Below, in pieces: positions 1-9,972 of a DNA stretch of 60,000 nt. Origin of the DNA: Lineus longissimus (lineage: Eukaryota > Nemertea > Pilidiophora > Heteronemertea > Lineidae); the NCBI RefSeq assembly GCF_910592395.1, contig NC_088317.1, forward strand, positions 6,822,001 to 6,882,000, in the 5' to 3' direction. Positions within the stretch are counted from its first letter, which is position 1; each line of letters opens with the position of its first letter. Below the pieces are notes generated by a model, which searched no databases, was not told where the DNA came from, and saw only the letters and a program-made list of their open reading frames with translations. A program made the position numbers and the translations under genes.

Positions 1-113
1 AGCTTCGACGAAATGATTTCCTTGGTTTTCATGAAGCGCACATTTCACCAATTAACATTTCTGTTATCGTTCGATCGGCGATTGGATGTTCAAATAGTGA
101 TGCTTCTTTTTAG

Positions 114-431
114 ATGAAGCCGAAGAAATGCAAGGCTAAAAGCAGGTCGTCATTTTTCGTCTCGAAATATTTCGGCAAACCCAGAGTTCTGGATGAAGAT
201 GAACACAAGGTCGATGCTCAGCAAAGGAATGTACCAACTGATGAGGTCAATGCCGTCCAAGTGGCCACCGATGCTGATTCCCGCCATGATACCCCTGACG
301 ACGCCATGCGTCAAGCTTTCGTTGAGGGAATTATCGACAATGCAGTCAAGGAGGTCATGACTGACACGAGTGGCGCTCAACCTGAGGACATCATTGCTGC
401 AAAAGTTGAAGATCATGCGCCCGTTGCCAAG
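114..431 (+). CDS. Tandemly duplicated exon a of an unrecognised repeat protein
   Basis: This exon of 106 codons lies between a polypyrimidine-AG acceptor ending at 113 and a GT donor at 432, and is phase 0 at both ends. Its first codon happens to be ATG, but it aligns with the AAGAAACC start of the later exons, so it is more likely an internal exon than the gene start. It lacks the TGHLTETEK-type stretch of its siblings and has lost a three-residue VEA segment just before the helix FVEGIIDNAVKEV. The exon ends with a PEDII..KVEDHAPVAK block shared by all full copies. I do not recognise the family. The gene continues to the left of the window. Confidence 0.6.
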
Positions 432-639
432 GTAATATCTCCTAAAATTGAAAGTTATCATCCTCAGCCTCAGGGGCTTTCATTGGTGACTAGGTACTTA
501 TTCGTCGCTATCTTCTTGAGGCACCAGGCATCAGCAACGTATGCAAAACTCAACGTCCACGGCAGCATGGACACATCGTAATATGATATTACATTTACAA
601 ATATTTGCAATAATAACTCCATCTTCTCTTTTTCATAAG

Positions 640-1041
640 AAACCAGGGATGTCTCGCAGAGCATGGCGAAGAGTCAAGAAGGCTTTCACTGCTAAAGGCA
701 AGACCGGCCACCTCACTGAGACGGAAAAAGTTGTCAGTGATGTTCCCACCGTAACTTCTGCCACTGCAGCTCAGGAGACCATCGATGTTAAAACTGTCGA
801 GGAGATCCATGTCGATGCGCAGCCAAGGAATTTCGGCGCACCAACTGATGTGGCCCAGGACATCAAAATGGCCGCCGATGCGGATTCTGGCCATGACACC
901 GCTGATGACGAAGCCATGCGTCAGGCTGTTGAGGCTTTCGTTAAGGGAATAATCGACAATGTTGTCAAGGAAATCATGAGTGATGCTCAACCTGAGGACA
1001 TCATTGTTGCAAAAGTGGAAGATCGTGCGCCTGTTACCAAG
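640..1041 (+). CDS. Tandemly duplicated exon b of the repeat protein
   Basis: Full-length repeat exon of 134 codons, phase 0 on both sides. Order of blocks: a basic amphipathic stretch near residues 4-16 (SRRAWRRVKKAF), a TGHLTETEK segment, a Thr/Ala-rich linker, an ETIDV.TVEEIHVDAQPRN block, an acidic DADSGHDTADDEA stretch, then the helix VEAFVKGIIDNVVKEIM and the closing KVEDRAPVTK block. The helix has paired hydrophobics spaced as in RII-binding helices of A-kinase anchoring proteins; this is an inference from pattern only. The acceptor is CATAAG rather than the TTTCAG/TTTTAG of the sibling exons, so one AAG codon seems to have become part of the splice site. Confidence 0.65.
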
Positions 1042-1216
1042 GTATATATCCTATTAAAATCATCCTCAGCCTTGGGGCCATTTACTGGTGACCAGGTACT
1101 TATCCGTCGCTACCTTCTTGGGGCACCAGCAGCTTGCAAAAGTCAGCGTCCACGACAGAATGGAAGCATCGTAATATTACAAATATTTTCAATAATCAAT
1201 CCATCTTCATTTTCAG

Positions 1217-1624
1217 AAGAAACCTTGAAAGGCTCGTAGAGCTTGGCGGAAAGTCAAGAAGGCTTTCACTGCTGAAGGCCACACCGGTCACCTCACTGAG
1301 ACGGAAAAAGCTGTCCGCGATGTCCCCAGCGTAACTACTGCCACTGCAGCTCAGGTAGAGACCATTGATGTCGAAACCGTCGAGGAGATCCATCTCGATG
1401 CACAGCCAAGGAATATCGATGTACCAACTGATGTGGCACAGGACATCCAGGTGGCCGCCGATGCTGATTCCAGCCATGACACCACTGATGACGAAGCCAT
1501 GCGTCAAGCTGTCGAGGCTTTCGTTAAAGGAATAATCGACAGTGCTGTCAAGGAGATCATGAGTGATGCTCAAACTGAGGACATCACTGATCCGAAGGCG
1601 GAAGATCATGCGCTCGTTGCCAAG
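1217..1624 (+). pseudogene. Tandemly duplicated exon c with an in-frame TGA
   Basis: Repeat exon of 136 codons with a clear TTTTCAG acceptor and GTAATT donor, phase 0 at both ends. The fourth codon (1226-1228) is TGA where exon d has GGA, so reading through this exon in the phase of its siblings stops at once. The remaining 132 codons are open and closely match exon b, including the helix VEAFVKGIIDSAVKEIM. Because the exon length is a multiple of three, skipping it would keep the frame. It may be a skipped or decaying exon, a recoded stop, or a sequencing error; the sequence alone does not decide. Confidence 0.6.
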
Positions 1625-1738
1625 GTAATTATATCCAATCCAAATCGAAATTTATCATCCTCATGCCAGGCTTTGGGCCATTCACTATCTATATGATATT
1701 GCAAATATTTTTAATAATCAATCCCTCTCCACTTTTAG

Positions 1739-2736
1739 AAGAAACCGGGAAAGGCTCGCAGAGCTTGGCGGAAAGTCAAGAAGACTTTCACTGCTAGAGG
1801 CGAGACCGGTCACCACACTGTAACGGAAAAAGCTGTTGGTGATGTCTTTGGCGACGATACTACCGCTAATGCGCTGGTGATGACTACTGAGGTCTCATTA
1901 GGGAGTTTTTTTGTTATTCATGCGCGGCCAACCCCTAACCGTAGATCCTAAAATCATTGATTTCTCGGTCCTTACAGTATGTCAGCGCTGATTCAGCAGT
2001 TGTTTTGGCAAATACATGTTTTTTTGGAGTTTCTGAAACCTAGAGCGCTACTCAATAGGCGACTAACAAGAAACTACGCATTTATACTGTTGTTGCCGAC
2101 GTATGTGTACACTGAACTTGGGATGTGCGTCGGCCCCGTGTTGAAATGCCGTCCAGTGCCAGTTGGTGCGTTTTTCGCTGATTTGTGCAAAATTCAACAT
2201 ATCTCAAAAGTTCAATGGTTGACCCTCGATTTTTTTTTTATTTTTGTATAGCGTAAGCAACTGTCTTTCATGGGAGAATGGTCTCTGTAAGAATTATTCA
2301 GGAAGAAATGTATAATATTTGGGGTTTTTCGTGATTGTCCCGCCCAATTGGCAATATTGCCATTTGGGATGGTGAACAGAGCTAGGAGCAAATGCGACGC
2401 TTATGATTTATTTAAAGAAATAAAATGCCCGATTTAACATCCTGCAGAATCAGGGGAATCGGGCGTTTCCAGTGATATACGACACAAATGGGTTGTCCTT
2501 ATGCAGTCACTTTGGAAACGCATTTTAAAATAGATGTTACGTCCTGTTAATGGGGCACGTCATCATCGCGTACATTTGGGAACTCCCTAACGAGACCTGA
2601 TGTTGAAACTGTCGAAGAGAGCAACGATACTTTCGTTGGTCTGATAGTTGACGAGGCCAAAGGTACCTCCAACGAGTTGACCGAATGTGGATTGGTCGAG
2701 AAGCTTCGCGTTGAAGAACCGGCCAGTAAGCACATG
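1739..2736 (+). CDS. Repeat exon d, split by a 707-bp transposon
   Basis: Coding parts are 1739-1890 and 2601-2736. The exon begins AAGAAACCGGGAAAG after a TTTTAG acceptor and repeats the basic RRAWRKVKKTF block. A transposon sits at 1891-2597, flanked by TGA at 1888-1890 and 2598-2600. Removing the transposon and one TGA gives a continuous frame that reads TTDVETVEES, matching the TIDVETVEEIH block of exons b and c, so the insertion point and target duplication are well supported. After the join, 288 coding bases end at a GT donor at 2737, again phase 0. The second half diverges from the siblings and lacks the anchoring-like helix. In this allele the exon cannot be translated through unless the insert is removed. 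Confidence 0.6.
1891..2597 (+). mobile_element. Non-autonomous DNA transposon (GGTCTC family), copy 1
   Basis: Terminal inverted repeats read GGTCTCATTAGGGAGTT at the left and its near-exact inverse at the right. The flanking 3-bp duplication is TGA. The 707-bp interior has no transposase and is shared end to end with the copies at 7.1 kb and 19.3 kb. An open frame in it (1979-2251) is partly conserved in copy 3 but follows overall identity, so it is probably not a gene. A 3-bp duplication fits PIF/Harbinger, CACTA or Zator groups; none can be chosen from this. Confidence 0.75.
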
Positions 2737-2807
2737 GTAAACTTTACTCGTCTTCTTCCACTGTTCTTTTACTCGTCTTCTCCAATTGCTCTTTTCATTA
2801 ACTGTAG

Positions 2808-2894
2808 ACAGTAAATCTGGTAAGCTTTACAGGTCTTCACCAATTGATGACAAGATCCGCTGTCCTTTGGAGCTTCCTTAATGCAGAAAAGTAG
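2808..2894 (+). CDS. Possible terminal exon of the repeat-protein gene
   Basis: A 71-bp GT-AG intron (2737-2807) with a pyrimidine-rich 3' half separates exon d from this stretch. Read in the expected phase 0 it encodes 28 residues beginning TVNLVSFTGLHQ and stops at TAG (2892-2894). An inner GTAAGC at 2820 could instead make a 12-bp micro-exon and extend the gene into the open frame from about 2926. The choice cannot be made without transcripts. Confidence 0.3.
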   Translation, partial: TVNLVSFTGLHQLMTRSAVLWSFLNAEK

Positions 2895-4933
2895 GCTCAG
2901 GTCAAGATGACTTCCTGGCTGCTGGCAGGTGGACATTGCCTCGATAGATGAGGCTGTCCGACTAGTGTTTTTCATTCTCGTTTTCCAAGCTGCGTCAAGG
3001 GAGTCACCCCCCAAAGTTCCTGCTCGAACCAAAAAAACATCTCCAACGACACACGAATGTGATATGATCCATTGCGACGAACAGAATCATATTATAATAA
3101 GGAAAGCTCTAACCAAGAAAAAAACTCGTCATTTCAACGAAGAATATAATTTCTTACTAATCAGGCTATATCGCCTCATCGGAAGTTTCTCAATTCAAAA
3201 TTGGTTCGAATAAAACGTAAAGCCCACTTTTGTTTCGATTTTCAATTGATTTCAATCAATGGTATCGTGGGCTGGTATTCAGAAATGGTCAAGACAATTT
3301 CAGGTTGTTCATGATGGCTAATTTGCAACCCTTACGGAGAGAACGAAGCTTCAGATTCAGCATTACGGATGTGTAAATAAGTCAAGGTCACATGCTCTTC
3401 AAATGTATAAGAATGTCAATGCTGTCATTATGCCCCTGACCACTTCATTATTTTAGACATCTGTTGAAACTGTCTTTAAACCCAGTACGATGCAAAGAAC
3501 GAAGTGGACAGTGCGAGTTTGACTTCAGAAGTGATTTTATTCCTCACAACCCAAACAAACGCAAAGGAACAAGTTACACAATGATCATATGACCAAATAA
3601 ACCGTAGTAGTCACATTTCATGATTATAGTCATTTACAACACCAATTGGCCAACAACGCAAATAGCCAATGCAAGTTTCCACAACATCACATTGGAACTT
3701 TACAGGAATCTAATTTATGTAGAAAAACCCAGTAGGGGTCTTATGGCAGTACTATTCCTTGCGGGTCACCCTAAGTTACGTCCCTCTCGGGACTGATGTT
3801 GTGTCTCCAAGGACAAAACTCTCTGCTGTCTGTTAGAGAGGAAAGACTCGATCAATCGTTTAGTTGTCCCTCTGATCCCATAGTACTCTAGCTTTAGAAT
3901 CAGGAGCTGTTATGTGGGCTATCGTCAAAAAGGAACAATTCTGTAATTCTAAATGAGACCTTTATGGTTATTCTTTTATGCTATGTAGAAGGATCCTGTG
4001 GTGGTCTAGGTGTTCCATTACAGTGGTGTACAAGATGTGCTCTCGGATTCAAACCGGTAATTGACGTGAGTGACACTGGTGCTACACCGGTACTACTACA
4101 CTGGTATTACTCTGGCGTCCCTCAGGTCTTTTGGGGTGTGTCAAATATGTGGGGACATCATCTGGAAGAGTCAGGACTACTGGACTTATCTGTCTACACA
4201 TCGGCTATCTTGAAACTTACGCTATGTAGGAAGTTCTCAAATTCAATAACAAATATTTAATTTTAGAAGGACGAAAGCCTTTAAGAGGATCGAAGATTAG
4301 ATTTACTGGCGTTCCTTTTGCTGCTTTTCAAGGGACAACTTGGGCGTGTGTTTTCCTGAGCAGGAGGATAATTTGCCAACTTGACACCATGCGCCGCCAC
4401 TTGTAGTATTACACTGATGCCGTTCTCTGATAACAATTTTCACCAGTGTTGGAAGGTAGTTTTGGGCATATGGCTTGCAAATTTCAGCCAGGCCTAATTT
4501 AACACCCCGTTCTATTGCATTGTTCATTGCAGTTCAAAGGGTTTTCATTAATCCTGTTTTGAGAAGTTGCAGTCCAGCTGGAAGCCGTTTTAGTACAAAA
4601 AAAACAACATATCTTATGCCCAACATTTCTTGAATATTTTTTCGTTTTTGTTTTTTGATTTTGTAAGTCGTCTCCCCGACCGGAGTTTTTCAAATAATTT
4701 CAATATGCTTTGTATTGAAACTTATGCAATGTCTAGAGAAGATTAAATTGCAAACCCTGTGAAGTTACTTTGAAATTTAGTTCATATTAGCAGCGCAGTG
4801 GCCATGGAAAGTGAGGTCTGTGTGATCGATATTAACAGGCTCACCAGATGCTGGTTTATGTACTACAGATATTGTACGTTCCACAATGGTCATGACTTGC
4901 GGTCCGAAAGTCTCACATCATGTTATTCCGATA
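2895..4933. other. No supported gene
   Basis: Open frames here (2929-3213 +, 3964-4260 +, 4303-4527 -, 4499-4693 -) show no recognisable domain and no paired splice sites. I see no transposon ends. Confidence 0.4.
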
Positions 4934-4995
4934 TCATTGTCCATTGGTCAATAGCCGAACTTGGACGTAGAATTTGAAGCTGTCGGCTCTCCTCG
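4934..4995 (-). CDS. Terminal exon of the PAN-type secreted-protein gene
   Basis: The minus strand has a strong acceptor (branch-like TTAACTAC, then TTGCAG) ending at 4996. The exon needs one carried base, which is exactly what exon 5819-6018 supplies. It encodes ARRADSFKFYVQVRLLTNGQ and a TGA stop at 4934-4936. The length, the phase match and its position near the 3' end support it as the last exon. The role of the C-terminus is unknown. Confidence 0.6.
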
Positions 4996-5492
4996 CTGCA
5001 ATATAATAGGTAGTAGTTAATGAAATCTTAGGTGTATCTTGACTCTGAAACCAAAGAGGAAAACTATAATTTTCCTTCGATCTAAGTTGTGCCGGGGTGG
5101 AGAAAGGGTCCTTCTGGGAAGGTGTCAGGCCCAGTTTTATTTTTGTCGGATCTTGGAATGGTTCTTTATAGAGGCCATGGCCGCCAACAGCTAAGAGATT
5201 AAAGGGCATGATAATATCAGAATCCTTCAGAATTGTTCCCCGGACTTTCTACCCAAGGACATTTCAAACTTTTACACCAGTGATGAGAACGACCGTACTA
5301 TCTTCTCCTTTTTCAAAGTCACCCTGCAGTACTGTGTAATGAATTGGGAGTAAGAGTTAGTGCCAAAAAGTCGTGTGGAAAAATTGGCCTTTCATTTTTG
5401 GCATGTTTGGCTCAAAGTTTGGTTTTGACTGCTGACTAATTATACCGCTTGCCTTTAACTGTGATATTGACTTGTTGGCAATAATATTCGCT

Positions 5493-5570
5493 GGGGTCAA
5501 CGTGTGACCCGAGCGACTTCTGTCACACCGCGCGTACTTCGAAACGGGCGATGGCTCATGGGTATTTTGT
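5493..5570 (+). repeat. Dispersed repeat, TCAACGNGTGACCCGAG family, partial
   Basis: Partial copy of a repeat also seen at 6138-6310, 12155-12325 (inverted) and 12858-13005. The shared core is GGGTCAACGTGTGACCCGAG followed by a C+G-rich half. Confidence 0.55.
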
Positions 5571-5818
5571 TGCGCGCACTCACAGCGAGATATGGACGCC
5601 AGAAATGGAAAATTACCACTCTAGATTTCACTTTTGCAACTTCGCCCTTTAATGACCATCTGTCCATCTCAAATACATAAGAGTTCCCCAATAAGTTCGT
5701 AGTTTTAAAGATTATCGCGACCTTAGAACATTTGCAAAATATCGGGTCGGCCATCAATGGGCCATGTCTATAACGTATATTTCTGGCTAGCAAATAATAT
5801 GTGGATGGAACCACTAAC

Positions 5819-6018
5819 CTTGCTTCCAAAGCGTGTTAGTCCCATACACTGAATAGAGAATTGCTGGTATTGGTGGTTTCTCATAGGTCTTATAGCAGCC
5901 GCTGTTTGGACCTGCGGTGTCTAAAGCCATCAGCCATCCATAATCCCTATGACAGCCACCGTAACCTTTACTGGCAAAAAACCGCCGGTCGTGAGGGTGG
6001 CCATATTTCGTGACGTCA
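5819..6018 (-). CDS. Exon of an uncharacterised extracellular protein
   Basis: A 200-bp exon with acceptor TGTTGCAG and donor GTTAGT. It takes two carried bases from exon 6564-6724 (GA plus T gives Asp) and passes one base to 4934-4995. The protein reads DDVTKYGHPHDRRFF, then GYGGCHRDYGWLMALD, then a Cys residue and PPIPAILYS near the end. The GG-C-x3-YGW-L and PAILYS pattern is one I associate with uncharacterised secreted proteins of molluscs, brachiopods and lancelets; that association is from memory and not a search result. No catalytic residues are evident. Confidence 0.7.
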
Positions 6019-6137
6019 CTGCAACATGAACAGATTAGAAAATCGGTGTATTTTCCGAACGAGTAATGAAATACACAGTTCTGATATGGTGTCGTGATCA
6101 CTAATAAAATCATTGATTTTGCAAAGAACAGAGCGTT

Positions 6138-6310
6138 TTTAATGGCTCTGGTTTAGCTGATCCAAGAATTTGTTCAGGTTCCAGTTGTGTGGAATTGGGT
6201 TGGGTCAACGCGTGACCCGAGAGAGCTTTGTCTCAACCCACATCTTTCGAAACGGACGGTGGCTTCGATGTTGAAACCATACGTTCCCAAGTTTCATGTC
6301 TCTTTATTGA
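6138..6310 (+). repeat. Dispersed repeat, TCAACGNGTGACCCGAG family
   Basis: About 170 bp shared with 12858-13005 and, inverted, with 12155-12325. It begins near TTAGCTGATCCAAGAATT and runs through the TCAACGCGTGACCCGAGAG core to CTTTATTGAAA. It lies in an intron of the PAN-type gene. No terminal repeats are clear. Confidence 0.65.
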
Positions 6311-6563
6311 AACACTTTCAATGTCATCAGCCTTACTCTGAAATGAGGAATTAGTACCAAGCTGGTGGTCCATGATTGTCCAATCACGAGGACTGCTGAC
6401 CGAAAATGCAGTCCCAAACCAAACTGTTTCTTTTACATAATCGGAGGTCTACCCCAGTGACACCAAGGACCACTGCGATCAAAATGAGGCTGAACGTATT
6501 TTCAATTACAAACATTGATATCATATGACCGTGGCCTTTACAATATTGTTTTCATAAACTTAC

Positions 6564-6724
6564 TCGCCCTTTATACTGAAGATGTTATGGGGTCCTCCCT
6601 TCAGATCTGTCCAGGATGAGTTCAGAAGATGTTGGTCCGAAAACCATGACATTTTGTCGGTGTCCTTACCATTAAAGCTCATGTATGCAACCTCAACATT
6701 GGATGATATCACGGACACTTTAAC
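6564..6724 (-). CDS. Exon of an uncharacterised extracellular protein
   Basis: A 161-bp exon with a near-ideal acceptor (TTACTTTCCCTACAG) and a GTAAGT donor. It starts in phase 0 and leaves two bases, which fit the next exon at 6018. It encodes VKVSVISSNVEVAYMSFNG, then KDTDKMSWFSDQHLLNSSW and a PHNIFSIKG end. The AYM-FNG-KDTDKMSWFS-LL-SSW-DL pattern is characteristic of the same secreted-protein group as the next exon. The preceding exon must end in phase 0 and was not found. Confidence 0.7.
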
Positions 6725-7089
6725 CTGTAGGGAAAGTAACAGGTTCAGGAGCGTAGCTAGCTAAATAAATCTTATTTATACCTCCATAGTATGATCCACT
6801 GTCATCAATTTACGCAGATATTTTTCAATAGTCCCGTTATCGTGGTTAATATAGGCTCATGAGAGCAGAATGTAACATGAAGATGAAGCGACATTTTCAG
6901 AATTAAGCAATAAAAATATTAATTTTTTGCGTCGTTAAAACACTAAAACTTATTCCAAGCCGAAGATTCGTATTTTCCAAAATTCTGCGCAAGGATTACA
7001 AAAATAAAATCATTAAAAAATTAGGTCCCCGTTGGCCGCCACTTCAGCGCCAGCTGTGAGGCCTAATGGTATCAGGCTACTACTCTCGA

Positions 7090-7751
7090 GTCTCGTTAGG
7101 GAGTTTTTCCCAAATGTACGCGATGATGACGTGCCCCATTAACAGGACGTAACATCTATTTTAAAATGCGTTTCCAAAGTGAATGCATGAGGACAACCCA
7201 TTTGTGTCGTATATCACTGGAAACGCCCGATTCCCCTGATTCTGCAGGATGTTAAATCGGGCATTTTATTTCTTTGAATAAATCATAAGCGTCGCATTTG
7301 CTCCTAGCTCTGTTCACCATCCCAAATGGCAATATTGCCGGACAATCACGAAAAACCCCAAATATTATAAAATTTTTCCTGAATAATTCTTAGAGTGAAC
7401 ATTCTCCCATGAAAGACAGTTGCTTACGCTACACAAAAATCAAAAAAAAAATCGAGGGTCAACCATTGAATTTTGCACAAATCAGCGAAAAACGCACCAA
7501 CTGGCACTGGACGGCATTTCAACACGGGGCCGACGCACATCCCAAGTTCAGTGTACACATACGTCGGCAACAACAGTAAAATACACAGTTTCTTGTTAGC
7601 CGCCTATTGAGTAGCGCTCTGGTTTCAGAAACTCCAAAAAAACATGTCATTGCCAAAACAACTGCTGAATCAACACTGACATACTGTGAGGACCGAGAAC
7701 TGTGAGGGGGGGGGGGGCGCGCATGAATAAAAAAACCTCCCTAATGAGACC
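7090..7751 (-). mobile_element. Non-autonomous DNA transposon (GGTCTC family), copy 2
   Basis: Inverted copy of the element at 1891-2597, with GTCTCGTTAGGGAG at one end and CTCCCTAATGAGACC at the other. Flanks are TCG and TCA, close to the TGA/TCA duplication of copy 1. It carries an internal poly-G run near 7706. It sits in an intron of the PAN-type gene, in the interval where a linking exon is missing. Confidence 0.75.
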
Positions 7752-8578
7752 TCACTGCTTGAATTGGCCGCCATTTTAATCAGAAAGTGCGAAAAACGCT
7801 CATCCACGAAACTACACGAATTTCTGTGGTCTTTTTTATTCAAAAAATTCAAAAAAAGTTGTCATATGGCACTTCAAGTCTCTGTCCGAAAGATTACCTC
7901 CTAAAACAAAGTGATTTGTAGGGTTTTTGCGCACTATTTTGGTACCGTATATATAACATTGCTGTGTGATCAGGTTTGTTCGTGCAGACGATAACAATTG
8001 ATGATCTGAAGCGACGTGAGTTTTGGCCTTTGACAGTTTTAATCGGCTCAAAATAGGATTAAATATTCATATCAGGAATATTAAAGGGTAAGCACAATTG
8101 GCTTACTGTATTTTGCACAATATTACGCTTAGCGCAATAAATGGCGAAAACCCAAAAAGTGATACCTATTTCTATGCCTGTTCAGAAACACGATGAAATG
8201 CATGCAATTGGACATTGGGAACGAGGTCCACTACTTCCAGTTGGAGAGTGGTCTTCGGCGCTGGGTGGATGTGTTCCCGGTAATATATATATTATATATA
8301 TAAAGTGCACCACAAGAGGTCATTGCTATGTGTTAGGGTTACATTTCAGCAGGCTCGAAGATATTTAGTCATGTTAGTAAATCACCACATTTAGAGCATT
8401 TTGTTCGAGCGTTCTTGCTGCGCACATTTGTGTACATTTACATGCAATACACGTGCAATATGGAATATACTTGAATATTATCGCTGCTTTGGAGAGTGAC
8501 CTTATGTATGAGATTACTCTCAGAGGTCCATCGACAAAGACCTCTACCATGTCTACAAAAAGCAAGAGCTCTACTTAC
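7752..8578. other. Intron of the PAN-type gene, no exon found
   Basis: Both strands were read for an exon that would take the one base carried from the first exon and end in phase 0. None was convincing. An AT dinucleotide run lies at 8283-8301. A plus-strand frame at 8141-8280 ends in a GTAATA donor-like site but has no other support. Confidence 0.4.
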
Positions 8579-8852
8579 ATTTCACGCAAATATCTACATC
8601 TCCATTGATCTTTCCAATCATTAGCTCTCCCTCGGCAGACAATCCCGTACACATCGCTGTGAGTTTACCATACATGGCCGCCACACATTGATCATTATGG
8701 TCGCATCTACTGAGGCACTCTGGCAGACAAAGACTAATGATCGAAAAAATAGTCGTTCCATAAAATTCTTGGTTTTTGAAGACGTTATACCACTGTGCTG
8801 CACTCGTATCATGAAGTAAAGGTAGTAAGAATAGGAAAACATTCCAAACCAT
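8579..8852 (-). CDS. First exon: signal peptide plus PAN/apple-like domain
   Basis: The start is taken at 8852 because the Met there opens a good secretion signal (MVWNVFLFLLPLLHDTSA, cleavage likely before AQWYNVF); an upstream Met at 8894 would add 14 residues that spoil it. The mature part, about 73 residues, has Cys at C-x3-C-x3-C spacing in CLPECLSRC, then QCVAAMYGK, MCTG and a final ICVKC, the layout of a PAN/apple domain. The exon ends at a GTAAGT donor with one base carried over. Apple domains bind proteins or sugars outside the cell. That this exon belongs to the same gene as 6564-6724 is inferred from strand and order; the linking exon is not seen. Confidence 0.65.
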
Positions 8853-8924
8853 TCTCTTGGTTTTCGCACAAAACATCACACTAGTACATCCCACTAGCGA
8901 AGTTTCAGTTGCATTTACTCATGT

Positions 8925-9360
8925 CAGTTGATGGAATGTACAATGTATTCACATATTTGATGGAATGTCAGTCGTCTTTACTCCAATGTGTTGATGGAAG
9001 CCCATATCAGAATTGGTGAAGGAACGAAGATGGCAATGGTTGGGCCATGTGCTCCGAATGCCTGCAAACGCATTGCCAAGGAGAGCACTCACATGGACAC
9101 CACAGGGGAGACGGAATAGAGGCAGACCAAGAGAGACCTGGCGGCGTTCCATGGCAAAGGAACTTCAAGAGAAGGGCCTAACGTGGGAGGCAGCCAGACA
9201 GCGAGCAGCCAACAGACTTGAGTGGAGGACCCTGGGGAACGCCCCATGTGCCACCTAGGGCACGAAGGGTCCTAAGGTAAGGTAAGGTTGATGGAATGAC
9301 AGCTGTCTTCACTACTTTTCGTTGATGGAATGTCTGTTGTCTTTAGTCATTTTGTTGATA
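8925..9360 (+). repeat. Degenerate tandem repeat around TGATGGAATG
   Basis: The words TTGATGGAATGT, TTTGATGGAATGTCAG, GTTGATGGAAG, GTTGATGGAATGACAG and CGTTGATGGAATGTC recur roughly every 40-50 bp, several followed by GTCGTCTTTACT-like text. The array is interrupted by a retrotransposon end at 9013-9288. Confidence 0.55.
9013..9288 (+). mobile_element. 5'-truncated non-LTR retrotransposon, reverse-transcriptase C-terminal tail
   Basis: The frame from 9013 to a TAG at 9256 reads RRWQWLGHVLRMP, then a GRRNRGRPRETWRRS block and GLTWEAARQRAANRLEWR. This is the conserved tail after the reverse transcriptase of endonuclease-type non-LTR elements. It ends in a short TAAGG tandem tail, typical of the 3' end of such elements. 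Only the 3' end was inserted, so it is a dead-on-arrival copy, and it interrupts a local tandem repeat. Confidence 0.85.
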
Positions 9361-9972
9361 AAGTACTCTCTTTCCTTTTTCGGTGTCAGAATGTGAGATA
9401 TGTCTGTTTTCTTTCTGTTGCTCTTTCTTAATGAAGGGAGTGCCAGTCGTCCATGAATTAGATATACGATGTGAGCTAGTTCTTCTTTTTCAGTCGGAGA
9501 AAACTTTTCCAAACAAACATTGACAACTGAGAAATCGATCAGATCTACACTGACTGTTCAGTTGAGTTCCTCAATCTAAATCAGAATTTGGTGAAAAACA
9601 TTTCATCGGCTACAGATTTTCAATGTAGATGCTGGAATAATTAATTTCCCCATGTCGATTTGGCTATCATCAGGTGTGAACGTCTCAACCTAGATATCAA
9701 TAGAATGACTGATCGCATTTTAAGAATGTGGATCAAGGCTGTTTGCAAATAGGAATCAATACAATATAACATCGTCTGATATTGATGACCAGAAATATTA
9801 TATATAGCAGCCGCGTTACCCTGGTACTGCTTAATGTTGCATTTGTACTAATGGGTTCATTTCGTCAATGAATATTTTTTCAATGCAGTAGAGAATAGTT
9901 TATCGAACGTCTCTACCAATCAACCATGATAAATCATTACACCATTAAGAAAAGATAAACTTGTTTGCAGAT
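9361..9972. other. No supported gene
   Basis: AT-rich sequence with no recognisable frame or element ends. Confidence 0.4.

Noticed and set aside
150-1609. Long antisense frames opposite exons a, b and c
   Set aside because: They mirror the codon structure of the sense exons and have no splice sites or domains of their own.
1979-2251. Open frame shared by transposon copies 1 and 3
   Set aside because: Conservation follows the whole element, not the frame, and copy 2 does not keep it open.
8141-8280. Plus-strand frame ending at a GTAATA donor, possible first exon
   Set aside because: No signal, no downstream exon, and it lies in an intron of a minus-strand gene.
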